Shown here piece after piece: positions 6,885 through 16,128 of a stretch of 64,000 nt of DNA. Position numbers and translations under genes: made by a program. Positions within the stretch are counted from its first letter, which is position 1, and each line of letters starts with the position of its first letter. Source of the stretch: Qipengyuania mesophila. Lineage in GTDB: Bacteria; Pseudomonadota; Alphaproteobacteria; Sphingomonadales; Sphingomonadaceae. The notes beneath the pieces are model-generated. The model was given only the letters and a program-made list of their open reading frames with translations. It searched no databases and was not told the origin of the DNA. Location of the stretch: positions 186,001-250,000 of the forward strand of contig NZ_JAIGNU010000001.1 in the NCBI RefSeq assembly GCF_019711655.1, written 5' to 3'.

Positions 6885-9194
6885 ATGACCGAGCTTCCCA
6901 CCCCGTCCGACGCGCCCGCAAAAGCGCAGATTCCTGCCTATGCCGCGCGTCTCAACGCACCCCAGCGCGAGGCGGTGCTGACCACCGAGGGACCCGTGCT
7001 GATGCTCGCCGGGGCGGGCACCGGCAAGACCGCGGCGCTTACCGCACGCCTGGCACATCTCATCGCAACCCGCCGGGCGTGGACAAGCGAGATTCTCTGC
7101 GTTACCTTCACCAACAAGGCTGCTCGAGAGATGCGCGAACGCGTGGGGCGGCACATCGGCGACGCCGTCGAGGGCATGCCCTGGCTCGGGACCTTCCACG
7201 CGATCGGTGCGCGCATGCTGCGCCGCCATGCGGAACTGGTGGGGCTCGAAAGCAATTACACGATCATCGACACCGACGACCAGTTGCGCCTGCTCAAGCA
7301 GCTGATCCAGGAAAACGACCTCGACGAGAAACGCTGGCCCGCGCGCCAGCTGGCCGGGCTGATCGACCGCTGGAAGAATCGCGGGCTCAATCCAGGCGAT
7401 CTCGATGCGGTCGAGAACGAGGCCTATGCCAATGGCCGCGGCGCGCAGTTCTACAAGCTCTATCAGGAGCGTCTCAAGTCGCTCAACGCCTGCGACTTCG
7501 GCGATCTGCTGCTGCACATGCTCAACATCTTCCGCCAGCACCGCGACGTGCTCGAGCAGTACCAGCAGCGCTTCAAATACATTCTGGTCGACGAATATCA
7601 GGACACCAACCAGGTCCAGTACCTGTGGCTGCGGCTGCTCGCCCAGACGCGCAAGAACATCTGCGTGGTGGGCGACGACGACCAGTCGATCTATTCGTGG
7701 CGCGGCGCAGAAGTCGCCAATATCCTCAAGTTCGAAAAGGATTTTCCCGGCGCCGCAGTGATCAAGCTGGAGCAGAACTATCGATCGACACCGCAGATCC
7801 TCGCTGCGGCATCGGGGCTGATCGACGCCAATAGCGAACGGCTCGGCAAGACGCTGTGGACCGAGCTTCCGGCGGGCGACAAGGTCCGCGTGATCGGCGT
7901 GTGGGACGCCCCCGAAGAAGCGCGCCGGGTGGGCGAGGAGATCGAGCGGCTCGAAGCCGAAGGCGCCCCGCTCGACCAGGTCGCGATTCTCGTGCGCGCG
8001 CAATACCAGACACGCGAATTCGAAGACCGCTTTATCCAGATCGGCCTCAACTACCGCATCGTCGGGGGCTTCCGCTTCTATGAGCGCGCCGAAATCCGCG
8101 ATGCGCTGGCATACTTGCGGACCATCGCCCAGCCCGCCGACGATCTCGCCTTCGAGCGCATCTACAACCAGCCCAAGCGCGGCCTCGGGGCGAAGACGCT
8201 GGAGGCGATGCGGCGGCATGCCCGCCGCACGCAGGCGCCGCTCGCTGCCGCCAGCCTCGACCTCTGCGATACCGACGAACTCCCCGCGCGGGCGAGGAAC
8301 AACCTCGTCGGGCTGCTCGGCCAGTTCGTCCACTGGCGCGAGCTGGCAGAGACGATCACCCCGTCAGAACTGCTGCGCACGGTGCTCACCGAAAGCGGCT
8401 ACGACGAGATGCTGCAGAAGGAGCGCAGCGCCGAAAGTGCCGGCAGGCTCGAAAACCTCACCGAACTCGCGCGAGCGATGGAGGAATACGAGACGCTCGG
8501 CGATTTCCTCGAGCACGTCAGCCTGGTGATGGACAATGATCGCGCCGACGATGGCGAGAAGGTCACCATCATGACCATGCACGCCGCCAAGGGGCTCGAG
8601 TTCGACCAGGTCTTCCTGCCCGGCTGGGAGGAAGGCGTCTTCCCCAGCCAACGCGCGATCGACGAGGGCGGACTCGCCAGCCTCGAGGAGGAGCGCCGCC
8701 TCGCATATGTCGCGATCACCCGCGCCAAGCGCCGCTGCACCATCCTCCATGCCGCCAACCGGCGCATCTATGGCCAGTGGACCAGCTCGATCCCCAGCCG
8801 CTTCATCGGGGAACTGCCCGAGGAGCATATCAGGAGCGAGACCACCATGACCGGCGGTGCCTCGCTGTGGCGCGCCAATTGGAGCGAGACCGAAGATCCG
8901 TTCGCGCATGTCTCGTCCAGCCGCCCCGACCGTTCGGGTGCCCGCGGTCCCGGCTGGCAGCGCGCGCTGTCCACCGGTTACGACGCAACGCCCAAGCGGC
9001 TTGCCGAACCGGGCCGCAGCGCCGCCAGCTTCGCCGCCAAGCCGCGCAGCGATATCGCCATCGGCGCGCGCGTGTTCCACGACAAGTTCGGTTATGGCTG
9101 CGTCACCGACCAGGAAGGCAACAAGCTGACGATCGAGTTCGAGAAGGCGGGCGAGAAGCGCGTTCTCGACAGCTTCGTGAAGCTCGCCGACTAA
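6885..9194 (+). CDS. uvrD: UvrD/PcrA-type ATP-dependent 3'-5' DNA helicase
   Basis: A 769-residue superfamily 1A helicase for nucleotide excision repair, mismatch repair and clearing of recombination intermediates. Motifs occur in order: Q motif LNAPQREAV, Walker A AGAGTGKT (about 42-49), GTFHAIGARML, DEYQDTN, GDDDQSIYSWRGA, QNYRSTPQIL, TMHAAKGLEFDQVFLPG and VAITRAKR. The C-terminal tail (HDKFGYGCVTDQEGNKLTIE) is the PcrA/UvrD Tudor-like element. The frame is open to 6759, but the ATG at 6885 is preferred because the LexA box would otherwise be coding and the protein then begins like its relatives. Expected to be SOS-inducible. Confidence 0.93.
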   Translation: MTELPTPSDAPAKAQIPAYAARLNAPQREAVLTTEGPVLMLAGAGTGKTAALTARLAHLIATRRAWTSEILCVTFTNKAAREMRERVGRHIGDAVEGMPWLGTFHAIGARMLRRHAELVGLESNYTIIDTDDQLRLLKQLIQENDLDEKRWPARQLAGLIDRWKNRGLNPGDLDAVENEAYANGRGAQFYKLYQERLKSLNACDFGDLLLHMLNIFRQHRDVLEQYQQRFKYILVDEYQDTNQVQYLWLRLLAQTRKNICVVGDDDQSIYSWRGAEVANILKFEKDFPGAAVIKLEQNYRSTPQILAAASGLIDANSERLGKTLWTELPAGDKVRVIGVWDAPEEARRVGEEIERLEAEGAPLDQVAILVRAQYQTREFEDRFIQIGLNYRIVGGFRFYERAEIRDALAYLRTIAQPADDLAFERIYNQPKRGLGAKTLEAMRRHARRTQAPLAAASLDLCDTDELPARARNNLVGLLGQFVHWRELAETITPSELLRTVLTESGYDEMLQKERSAESAGRLENLTELARAMEEYETLGDFLEHVSLVMDNDRADDGEKVTIMTMHAAKGLEFDQVFLPGWEEGVFPSQRAIDEGGLASLEEERRLAYVAITRAKRRCTILHAANRRIYGQWTSSIPSRFIGELPEEHIRSETTMTGGASLWRANWSETEDPFAHVSSSRPDRSGARGPGWQRALSTGYDATPKRLAEPGRSAASFAAKPRSDIAIGARVFHDKFGYGCVTDQEGNKLTIEFEKAGEKRVLDSFVKLAD

Positions 9195-9247
9195 CTTGCC
9201 AGCCTGCCCTCCGGCGTGCATTCCTTCGATATATCAGGGGGGATGAC

Positions 9248-10780
9248 ATGACCGGACTGCCGTACTTTCCGACCGACCGCCGCACACTGTTGCGCTCGTC
9301 CATGCTGCTCGGCGCGGGAGCGGCGCTGCTCCCGGGAGCGGGTTTTGCGCAGAGCGACGCCCGCGCGGCCATCCGCGCCGCTGCCGCGGCCAACACCGCG
9401 GCGGACATCAAGCGCATCCAGGACTGGATCGCCCTGCCTACCATCGCCGCCGAGAACCGCAACGTCCCCGAAGGCGCGGCCTATATGGAGGAACTCGCCC
9501 GCGCGGCCGGCTTCACCGGTGTCCGGCAGGTGCCGACCGACGGCGTGCCCGGTGTGGTCGGCTTCATGGACAATGGCGCCCGGCAGACGCTCGGCATCTA
9601 CTTCATGTACGACGTCAAGCAGTTCGATCCCGCCGAATGGTCCTCGCCTCCGCTCGAAGCGCGGATCGTCGACAAGCCCGACTGGGGCAAGGCGATCATG
9701 GGCCGCGGCGCGGTCAACCAGAAGGGACCCGAGGCGACCTTCCTCGCCGCGCTCCACGCGATGAAGGCGGCAGGCGTCACGCCCCCGGTCAACATCGCGC
9801 TCATCTGCGAGGGCGAGGAGGAGATCGGCAGCCCGCATTTCCGCCAGATCGCCGAAACGCCCGACGTGCTCGCCGCGCTCAAGAAATGCTCGGGCATCTT
9901 CATCCCCGCCAGCTGGCAGGGACCGACCGGCGCGGTGAACGTCAACCTGGGCTCGAAGGGCGTGGTCGAGCTCGAACTGGTGGCGAGCGGCGAGAAATGG
10001 GGCCGCGGCCCGAAGGGCGATATCCATTCGAGCCAGAAGGCCGCGGTCGATTCGCCCGTCTGGCGGCTGGTCCATGCGCTCAACACGCTGGTTACGCCCG
10101 ATGGCAACACCGTCGCGATCGACGGCTGGTTCGAGAATGTGCGCCCACTAACTGAGCGCGAGAAGGAACTGGTGCGTCAAGCTGCCGCAGCCGGGAACGA
10201 GGAGCTGACCAAGGCGAGCCTCGGCATCACCCACTGGATAGACGATCTTTCGTTCGAGGATGCGATGATCCGCCTTGCCGGACAGCCGACGGTCAATATC
10301 GAAGGGCTCGTCGCAGGCTACACCGGACCGGGCGGCAAGACGGTGCTGCCCGGGCGCGGCGTGGCAAAGCTCGACCTGCGGCTGGTGCCGAACCAGACGC
10401 GCGACGAGGCGGTGCGCAAACTGCGCGCGCATCTCGATGCGCAGGGTTTCCCCGATGTCGAAGTCAATGTCTCGGGAGGTTACGATCCGACAGAGACGGC
10501 GGAAGACAGTGCGCTCATTCGCGCCGAACTGGCCGCCTACGCGGCGCTGGGGGTCGAGGCGAGGCTCAACCCACGCCTTGCCGGCTCGTGGCCCGGCGCG
10601 ACCTTCACCGCGCCGCCGGTGAGCATTCCCGCCGGCCATTTCGGTCTCGGCCACGGCTCGGGCGCGCATGCGCCGGACGAATATTACGTGGTGGAATCGA
10701 CCAATCCGAAAGTCGCCGGGATCACCGACGCGACGATGGGTTACGTCGAGATCATGTACCAGCTCGCGGCGCTGGCCTAG
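9248..10780 (+). CDS. Exported M20-family amidohydrolase/dipeptidase-like protein with altered metal ligands
   Basis: A 510-residue M20/ArgE-DapE family protein. It begins with a twin-arginine-like leader (DRRTLLRSSMLLGAGAALL, cleavage near GFA), suggesting folded export to the periplasm. Family landmarks are present: GRGA near 152, EGEEEIGSPHF near 188-198 and a C-terminal GSGAHAPDEYY. However, the usual GHxDV zinc motif reads FMYDVKQ (M120 where His is expected), and the usual GRGxxDxKG reads GRGAVNQKG (N157 for the bridging Asp). Substrate and activity are therefore uncertain. ATG 9248 was chosen for its GGGGGG upstream and its leader. It may be co-transcribed with uvrD and overlaps the convergent desaturase gene by 29 bases. 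Confidence 0.8.
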   Translation: MTGLPYFPTDRRTLLRSSMLLGAGAALLPGAGFAQSDARAAIRAAAAANTAADIKRIQDWIALPTIAAENRNVPEGAAYMEELARAAGFTGVRQVPTDGVPGVVGFMDNGARQTLGIYFMYDVKQFDPAEWSSPPLEARIVDKPDWGKAIMGRGAVNQKGPEATFLAALHAMKAAGVTPPVNIALICEGEEEIGSPHFRQIAETPDVLAALKKCSGIFIPASWQGPTGAVNVNLGSKGVVELELVASGEKWGRGPKGDIHSSQKAAVDSPVWRLVHALNTLVTPDGNTVAIDGWFENVRPLTEREKELVRQAAAAGNEELTKASLGITHWIDDLSFEDAMIRLAGQPTVNIEGLVAGYTGPGGKTVLPGRGVAKLDLRLVPNQTRDEAVRKLRAHLDAQGFPDVEVNVSGGYDPTETAEDSALIRAELAAYAALGVEARLNPRLAGSWPGATFTAPPVSIPAGHFGLGHGSGAHAPDEYYVVESTNPKVAGITDATMGYVEIMYQLAALA

Positions 10781-11588
10781 CAGCCGTGGCCTCCGAGCCT
10801 GCGCCAGGCCGGTAGCGACGCTCGAAAGGTCGGGCTAGTTCGCCGAGGAAGCCGCGCGTCCCCTCGGCGATTCCCGTTTCGCAATCGAGATAGGGCGTCG
10901 GATCGATATAAGTCCCGAAGAGCTTGTCCCAGAGAGTGACTGTGTTGCCGTAGTTGCTCCCCATAAGCGCCTCGTCGCGGATGTGATGCAGGCGGTGGGC
11001 CGCTGGCGAAATCAGGACCTTGCCGAAGATTCCCAGAGTCCAAGGCACGTCCGCATGGATGAAGAAGCCCCACCAGCTGCGGAGGAAGGCCGCGCCGGCG
11101 ATGGCCCACTCGGGGAAGCCGAGCAGGAACAGCAGCCAGATATCGACCAGCACACTGAGCAGCTTGCTGAGCGGATGCTTGCGATGCACCGAGAGCCAAT
11201 GCAGCGTCGTGTCCGCATGGTGCGTCGCGTGGATCGGCCACAACCACCGGTGATGCTCGGCACGATGCCGCCAGTAGACTACGAAGTCGTAGACCAGGAT
11301 TGCACAGAGCAGCACGACCAGTTCGTTGAGACCGCTCCAGAAGCTTCCAAGCTCCGGAAGTGCGACGAGGCGGTCGCGAATCGCGCCTTCGGGCAGCGCG
11401 AAGAGCGGCCCGAACAGGACGGCGTTGAACAGCAGCAGGCCGAGATTGGTGGTGAATTCACCATGCACCCGTGCCAGCGCAGCGCCGATCGTCCGCCGCT
11501 TCACCAGCAGCGCCAGCAGGCCGAACGCCGTGCCGGTCATGACCAGCATGGTCAGCGTGGCCTGCGCGTGATGGGCGAAGATTTCCAT
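10752..11588 (-). CDS. Sterol desaturase / fatty acid hydroxylase family protein
   Basis: A 278-residue integral membrane di-iron hydroxylase. After three or four hydrophobic segments it carries the family's histidine boxes: HRAEHH near residue 131, HATHH near 141 and HRLHH near 219. Substrates in this family include sterols, fatty acids, carotenoids and alkylglycerols; none can be chosen here because no lipid or carotenoid genes are adjacent. Its 3' end overlaps the end of the M20 gene on the other strand by 29 bases. Confidence 0.85.
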   Translation of the reverse strand: MEIFAHHAQATLTMLVMTGTAFGLLALLVKRRTIGAALARVHGEFTTNLGLLLFNAVLFGPLFALPEGAIRDRLVALPELGSFWSGLNELVVLLCAILVYDFVVYWRHRAEHHRWLWPIHATHHADTTLHWLSVHRKHPLSKLLSVLVDIWLLFLLGFPEWAIAGAAFLRSWWGFFIHADVPWTLGIFGKVLISPAAHRLHHIRDEALMGSNYGNTVTLWDKLFGTYIDPTPYLDCETGIAEGTRGFLGELARPFERRYRPGAGSEATAARPAPRAGT

Positions 11589-11630
11589 TGCGCCTCGTCA
11601 TGGCGCGAACGTGGTTAGGAAGGCGTTAAA

Positions 11631-12977
11631 TCAGGTCGCCGAAATGTCGAGGAAGCCGGGGCGCGGACCGTTCCACTCGCCCGCTGCGACGGGTGCATCG
11701 TCCGCATCGCGCTTGCGCCGCGGTTCGCTCTTCGCCTTCGGCGTCGACTTGCTGCGGGCCGGCTTTTCGTCCCGGGGCTCGTCGTCCTCGCGCTTCTTGT
11801 GCGCGCGCTTGGGCTTTTCCTCCGACCGCTCGACAGGTCGCTCCACCAGTTCGACGCGGACGTCTTCCTTACCGAAGACCTTGATCTTCGCGCCGGTCAG
11901 CTTTTCGACATTGTCGATTGCCTCGGCGTCTTCCTTTGCAACGAAAGTGAAAGCGCGCCCCTTGGCCCCTGCCCGGCCCGTACGGCCGATACGGTGGACG
12001 TAGTCGTCGGGATGCCAGGGGGTGTCGAAATTGAACACGTGGCTGACGCCCTTGATGTCGAGCCCGCGCGCGGCGACGTCGGAGGCGACGAGGATATTGA
12101 TCTCGCCCTTCTTGAAGCGGTCGAGTTCCTTCAGGCGGTTCGACTGGTCCATGTCGCCATGGATTTCGCCGCTGCGGAAACCGTGGCTCTGCAGGCTCTT
12201 GTTGAGTTCGCGCACCGTGGTCTTTCGATTTGCGAAGACGATCGCGGTTTCCACGTGGTCGTGGTCGAGCAGCCAGCGCAGCGTTTCACGCTTCTTGCGA
12301 CTCTCGACAGGCACCTTGAAGGCGGTGATGTCCTTGTTCGTCGTCGCTGCGCGGCTGACCTCGATCCGTTTGGGATTGTTGAGGAATTTCTTGGCCAGCT
12401 TCTCGATCGGCGGCGGCATGGTGGCCGAGAAAAGCATGGTCTGGCGCGCTTCGGGAAGCTTGGAGCAGATGAACTCGATATCGGGGATGAAGCCCATGTC
12501 GAGCATGCGATCAGCCTCGTCGATGACCAGCAGCTCGCAGCCGTTGAGCAGTATCTTGCCGCGCTCGAACAGGTCCATCAGGCGGCCGGGGGTGGCAATC
12601 AGTACGTCGACGCCTTCGTTGAGCGCCTTGACCTGGTCACCCATCTGCACGCCGCCGATGAGCAGCGCGAGTTTGAGATCGTGGTTCTTGCCGTATTTCT
12701 CGAAATTCTCGGCGACCTGCGCCGCGAGTTCGCGCGTCGGCGCGAGGATCAGCGAACGCGGCATCAGCGCGCGCCGGCGGCCGCTTGCCAGCACGTCGAT
12801 CATCGGCAGCACGAAGCTGGCGGTCTTGCCCGTGCCGGTCTGCGCGATGCCGATGATGTCCTTCATCATCAGCACCGGCGGGATCGCCTCGCGTTGGATA
12901 TCGGTCGGCGTGGTGTAGCCGGCGTCGCTTACTGCCTTGAGCAAGTCTTCGGAAAGGCCGAGATCGGCGAAAGTCAT
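11631..12977 (-). CDS. rhlE: DEAD-box RNA helicase, RhlE type
   Basis: A 448-residue ATP-dependent RNA helicase, probably acting in ribosome assembly or RNA turnover. Motifs in order: TFADLGLSEDLL and the Q motif TPTDIQREAIP, AQTGTGKT, PTRELAAQV, TPGRLMD, DEAD (within VIDEADRMLDMGF), SAT, then ARGLDIKGV and HRIGRTGRAG. The last 75 residues are a Lys/Arg/Glu-rich disordered tail typical of RhlE. The reading frame stays open upstream to 13034, but the ATG at 12977 is the normal start for this family. Confidence 0.92.
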   Translation of the reverse strand: MTFADLGLSEDLLKAVSDAGYTTPTDIQREAIPPVLMMKDIIGIAQTGTGKTASFVLPMIDVLASGRRRALMPRSLILAPTRELAAQVAENFEKYGKNHDLKLALLIGGVQMGDQVKALNEGVDVLIATPGRLMDLFERGKILLNGCELLVIDEADRMLDMGFIPDIEFICSKLPEARQTMLFSATMPPPIEKLAKKFLNNPKRIEVSRAATTNKDITAFKVPVESRKKRETLRWLLDHDHVETAIVFANRKTTVRELNKSLQSHGFRSGEIHGDMDQSNRLKELDRFKKGEINILVASDVAARGLDIKGVSHVFNFDTPWHPDDYVHRIGRTGRAGAKGRAFTFVAKEDAEAIDNVEKLTGAKIKVFGKEDVRVELVERPVERSEEKPKRAHKKREDDEPRDEKPARSKSTPKAKSEPRRKRDADDAPVAAGEWNGPRPGFLDISAT

Positions 12978-13096
12978 GCGGTTTAAAACTGTCCCTGGAA
13001 CAAAGGCCGAAGAAGAGCCGCTTATGCGCGGCATCGGCTAGGCGCGCCCTTTGCCGGAATTGGCCGAAAAGTCAAGAAATCGGCACGACGGCCGCT

Positions 13097-13666
13097 TCAG
13101 TCGTTCTCGGTGACCGCAACCAGGCGGTTGAGATTGGAGATGCGGCACTTGGCCCCGGCGCGCGAAAGCAGCCGGTCGCGCCCGACGCACAGCTTCCCGT
13201 CGGAATTCTTCTCGACATAGAACCCGAGGTAGAAATCGCGCGGGCTGCAGGCATCTTCGAGTTCGGCCGAGATGATCTGGCGGTTGCGCATATACATCAG
13301 CAGGCGGGTGCCGCGATCGGCCACACCGACGATGTCGCCCACGCTGAGGCATTTGCCGAAGGGCCGCTCGACGAGCCGCGTGGGCATCGGCTGGCGCGGC
13401 AGGTCGGCGAGGAAATCGCGACGCAGCCGGCCCGGCTGCGGGCTGATTCGCAGGATCACGCGCTGTTCGATCCGCACCTGGTTGGCGACGGGGTCGCCAC
13501 CATCGTCAAGCACGCCGGACCAGAACGGATCCTCTTCCGCGAGGGCTTGAGAAGCCGCCGACACATTCCCAGTTGCGCCTGCCTGTTCGATGTCGACGCC
13601 CGTCGCTGCGCTTTCCGGAGCGCCCAGTGCCACCAGCATGGCGATCAGGGGAGAAAGCAGAGACAT
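13097..13666 (-). CDS. Hypothetical secreted protein
   Basis: A 189-residue protein not recognised by family. It has a short N-terminal signal peptide (MSLLSPLIAMLVALGAPESA), an acidic segment around residues 45-60 (EEDPFWSGVLDDGGDP), and a C-terminal half with four cysteines (C109, C140, C159 and C174 approximately) that could form two disulfides in the periplasm. It is a monocistronic minus-strand gene between rhlE and the divergent FAD oxidoreductase gene. Codon use matches the neighbours, so it looks like a resident gene rather than a recent arrival. Confidence 0.6.
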   Translation of the reverse strand: MSLLSPLIAMLVALGAPESAATGVDIEQAGATGNVSAASQALAEEDPFWSGVLDDGGDPVANQVRIEQRVILRISPQPGRLRRDFLADLPRQPMPTRLVERPFGKCLSVGDIVGVADRGTRLLMYMRNRQIISAELEDACSPRDFYLGFYVEKNSDGKLCVGRDRLLSRAGAKCRISNLNRLVAVTEND

Positions 13667-13824
13667 GGGCTAGCTGCGAACGGTCCTCGGCCGAAAGTCT
13701 GATTAGACGCGGAAAACAAACGGAATTGCCCTCTGCCCCCCGGCGCTTGAATGCGGGCTTAATTGTTCTGCGACCAATGGCAAGTGGTGGCAATCGCTGG
13801 CCGAGATGTGGCAGGATGGCGGCG

Positions 13825-15273
13825 ATGACCGATATCGAATCCTTTCGCCGTGCCGCCACCGAACTGCTCGGCGAGCGCGGCTTCACTTGCGACCCCGAAC
13901 TGGTCGAGCCCTGGCTGACCGACTGGCGCGGGCGCTACACCGGCAAGGCGGTAGGTCTAGCCTCCCCCGCATCGACCCGCGAAGTGGCCGATTTCGTCGC
14001 GCTCTGCGCCGCGCATCGCGTCCCGATAGTCCCGCAGGGCGGCAATAGCGGCATGTCGGGCGGCGCCACACCGGACGAAAGCGGTGCCAGCGTGGTCCTC
14101 TCGCTCCGCCGGATGGACGCCATCCGCGATTTCGATCCAGCCACGCGGCAGATCACCTGCGATGCCGGCCTCATTCTGCAGGCCCTGCACGAGAGAGTCG
14201 AAGCGGAGGGCCTGCGCTTTCCGCTGACGCTGGGTGGCAAGGGTTCGGCGACCGTCGGCGGGCTCATCTCGACCAATGCCGGCGGCACGCAGGTGCTGCG
14301 GCACGGCACGATGCGCGCGCAGGTGCTCGGGATCGAGGCGGTGCTTGCCGACGGTGCGATCTTCTCGAACCTGGTCCCGCTCAAGAAGGACAATCGCGGC
14401 TTCGATCTCAAGCAGTTGCTGATCGGTTCGGAAGGCACGCTGGGGATCGTCACCGCTGCAACGCTGCGCCTGCTTCCCGCGATTGGCGAGCGCCGGGTCG
14501 TCTGGGTCGGCCTCCCGAGCATCGCGGCGGCACGCCAGCTCCTGCTCCATTGCGAGGAAACCGCGGGCGAGGCGCTCGAGGGGTTCGAGGTGCTCCCGGC
14601 GCATTGCCTGCAGTCGGTGCTCGCCCACCTCCCCGACGCGCGCAGCCCGCTTTTGGGCGAGCATGGCTGGCATGCGCTGGTCGAACTCGTCGGAACCGTC
14701 GACGAGGCGGAGAGGCTCGACGGCCTGGTCGAAACCGTGTTCGCGAGCGCGATGGAGCGCGGACTCGTCGATGACGCGGTCATCGCCACCAGCGAAACGC
14801 AGGCCGAAGCCTTCTGGCAGCTGCGCGACAGCATCGCCCCGGCGGAGCGCGCCATCGGCCCGGCGATGCAGCACGACATCTCGGTGCCGGTGGCGCGGAT
14901 GGCCGAATTCGTCGAAACCGTTTCGCCGGAGGTCGAGGACCGCTTCCCCGGTACGCGCGCCATCGGCTTCGGCCACCTCGGCGACGGCAACATCCATTTC
15001 CACGTGCTCGCCCCGCGCGGGGCGACGCGCGGGGAATGGGAGGCCAGCGAGGGCAAGGCGATCAGCTCCTATGTCTACGACCGCGTCACCGAATTCGGCG
15101 GTTCGATCAGCGCCGAACACGGCATCGGCCAGGTGAAACGCGACGAACTCGCCCGGCTCGGCGACCCCGTGAAGCTCGAACTGATGCGCTCCATCAAACG
15201 GACGCTCGACCCGTTGGGGATACTCAATCCGGGCAAGCTCGTGCCGCTTGCGCCCCACGGCGCAACGCCGTAA
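13825..15273 (+). CDS. GlcD-type FAD-binding oxidoreductase (D-2-hydroxyacid dehydrogenase family)
   Basis: A 482-residue flavoprotein of the FAD-binding type 4 / GlcD family, which oxidises D-2-hydroxyacids such as D-lactate, glycolate or D-2-hydroxyglutarate. The PCMH FAD site shows VPQGGNSGMSGGATPD and later GLISTNAGGTQVLRHGTM. The C-terminal half has the metal and substrate motifs HLGDGNIHFH and SAEHGIGQVKRDELA. The frame is open to 13573, but family N-termini correspond to ATG 13825, or the ATG at 13816 three codons earlier. No GlcE/GlcF partner is nearby, so it is probably a stand-alone enzyme of the D-2-hydroxyglutarate type. Confidence 0.85.
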   Translation: MTDIESFRRAATELLGERGFTCDPELVEPWLTDWRGRYTGKAVGLASPASTREVADFVALCAAHRVPIVPQGGNSGMSGGATPDESGASVVLSLRRMDAIRDFDPATRQITCDAGLILQALHERVEAEGLRFPLTLGGKGSATVGGLISTNAGGTQVLRHGTMRAQVLGIEAVLADGAIFSNLVPLKKDNRGFDLKQLLIGSEGTLGIVTAATLRLLPAIGERRVVWVGLPSIAAARQLLLHCEETAGEALEGFEVLPAHCLQSVLAHLPDARSPLLGEHGWHALVELVGTVDEAERLDGLVETVFASAMERGLVDDAVIATSETQAEAFWQLRDSIAPAERAIGPAMQHDISVPVARMAEFVETVSPEVEDRFPGTRAIGFGHLGDGNIHFHVLAPRGATRGEWEASEGKAISSYVYDRVTEFGGSISAEHGIGQVKRDELARLGDPVKLELMRSIKRTLDPLGILNPGKLVPLAPHGATP

Positions 15274-15339
15274 AGCCCGCGCTTCGCGCGTATGCCTCCC
15301 GGGCATGTCGCCCAACCCAATCGAATTTCGGAGAGATCC

Positions 15340-16128
15340 ATGGCCAGCGCGCCGCAGCCCAACTTGCCCCTGTTCTTCAAAGACCTGATGCCGCTCAACC
15401 GCAAGGACCACGCGAATTATCGCTCGCGTCCGATGACCAAGGCCCCCTGGCTCGCCAAGCAGCATGCCGTGCCGCTGACGGTCGACGAATTCGTCCAGGC
15501 GCAGCGCGACCTGCCGATCGTCTTCTCGACCGGTCCGGATGCCGTTCCGCTGGCGCTGATGGGTCTCAATGATGGCGTGAACACCTTCGTCGACGAGGAA
15601 GGCACCGTCACCGAGCAGATCTACATCCCGGCCTATGTCCGCCGCTATCCTTTCATGCTCGCGCGTCTCAAGCCCGATAGCGACGACCTGTCGCTGTGCT
15701 TCGACCCGACTGCCGACAACATCGGCGAGTTCGACGACGGCCAGCCGCTGTTCGAAAACGATGAACCCAGCGACGGCACCAAGCAGATCCTTGAATTCTG
15801 CGAACAGTTTGAGCAGGCCGGCCAGCGCACGCAGGCCTTCATGAAGGAACTGAAGGATCACGACCTGCTGATGGAAGGCGAGATCGCCATCACGCAGGAA
15901 GGCAATGACAAGCCCTTCGTCTATCGCGGCTTCCAGATGATCAATCAGGAAAAGCTGCGCGAGCTGCGCGGCGACCAGCTGCGCAAATGGACCGAAAACG
16001 GCCTGCTGCCGCTGATCTGGGCGCAGATTTTCTCGATGGATCTGATGCGCACCATCTTCGGCCGCCAGCTCCAGCAGGGCAAGGTTCCCCTGCCCGACGC
16101 CGCGACCGCCGGTGTCCCCACTGCCTGA
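15340..16128 (+). CDS. SapC family protein
   Basis: A 262-residue cytoplasmic-looking protein of the SapC family, named after a Campylobacter S-layer protein secretion component. It shows the family features KAPWLAKQHAVPLTVDEF, PIVFSTG, VPLALMGLNDGVNTFVD and YVRRYPF near residues 35-105. Many sphingomonads and caulobacters carry SapC genes next to tryptophan halogenase or TonB receptor genes, but here none is adjacent and its role is unknown. ATG 15340 follows GGAGAGATCC. The next gene starts at a GTG inside its last codons. Confidence 0.85.
   Translation: MASAPQPNLPLFFKDLMPLNRKDHANYRSRPMTKAPWLAKQHAVPLTVDEFVQAQRDLPIVFSTGPDAVPLALMGLNDGVNTFVDEEGTVTEQIYIPAYVRRYPFMLARLKPDSDDLSLCFDPTADNIGEFDDGQPLFENDEPSDGTKQILEFCEQFEQAGQRTQAFMKELKDHDLLMEGEIAITQEGNDKPFVYRGFQMINQEKLRELRGDQLRKWTENGLLPLIWAQIFSMDLMRTIFGRQLQQGKVPLPDAATAGVPTA

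Noticed and set aside
8777..9247. Upstream extension of the M20 hydrolase frame into uvrD.
   Set aside because: It is an out-of-frame shadow of uvrD; the twin-arginine leader starts at 9248.
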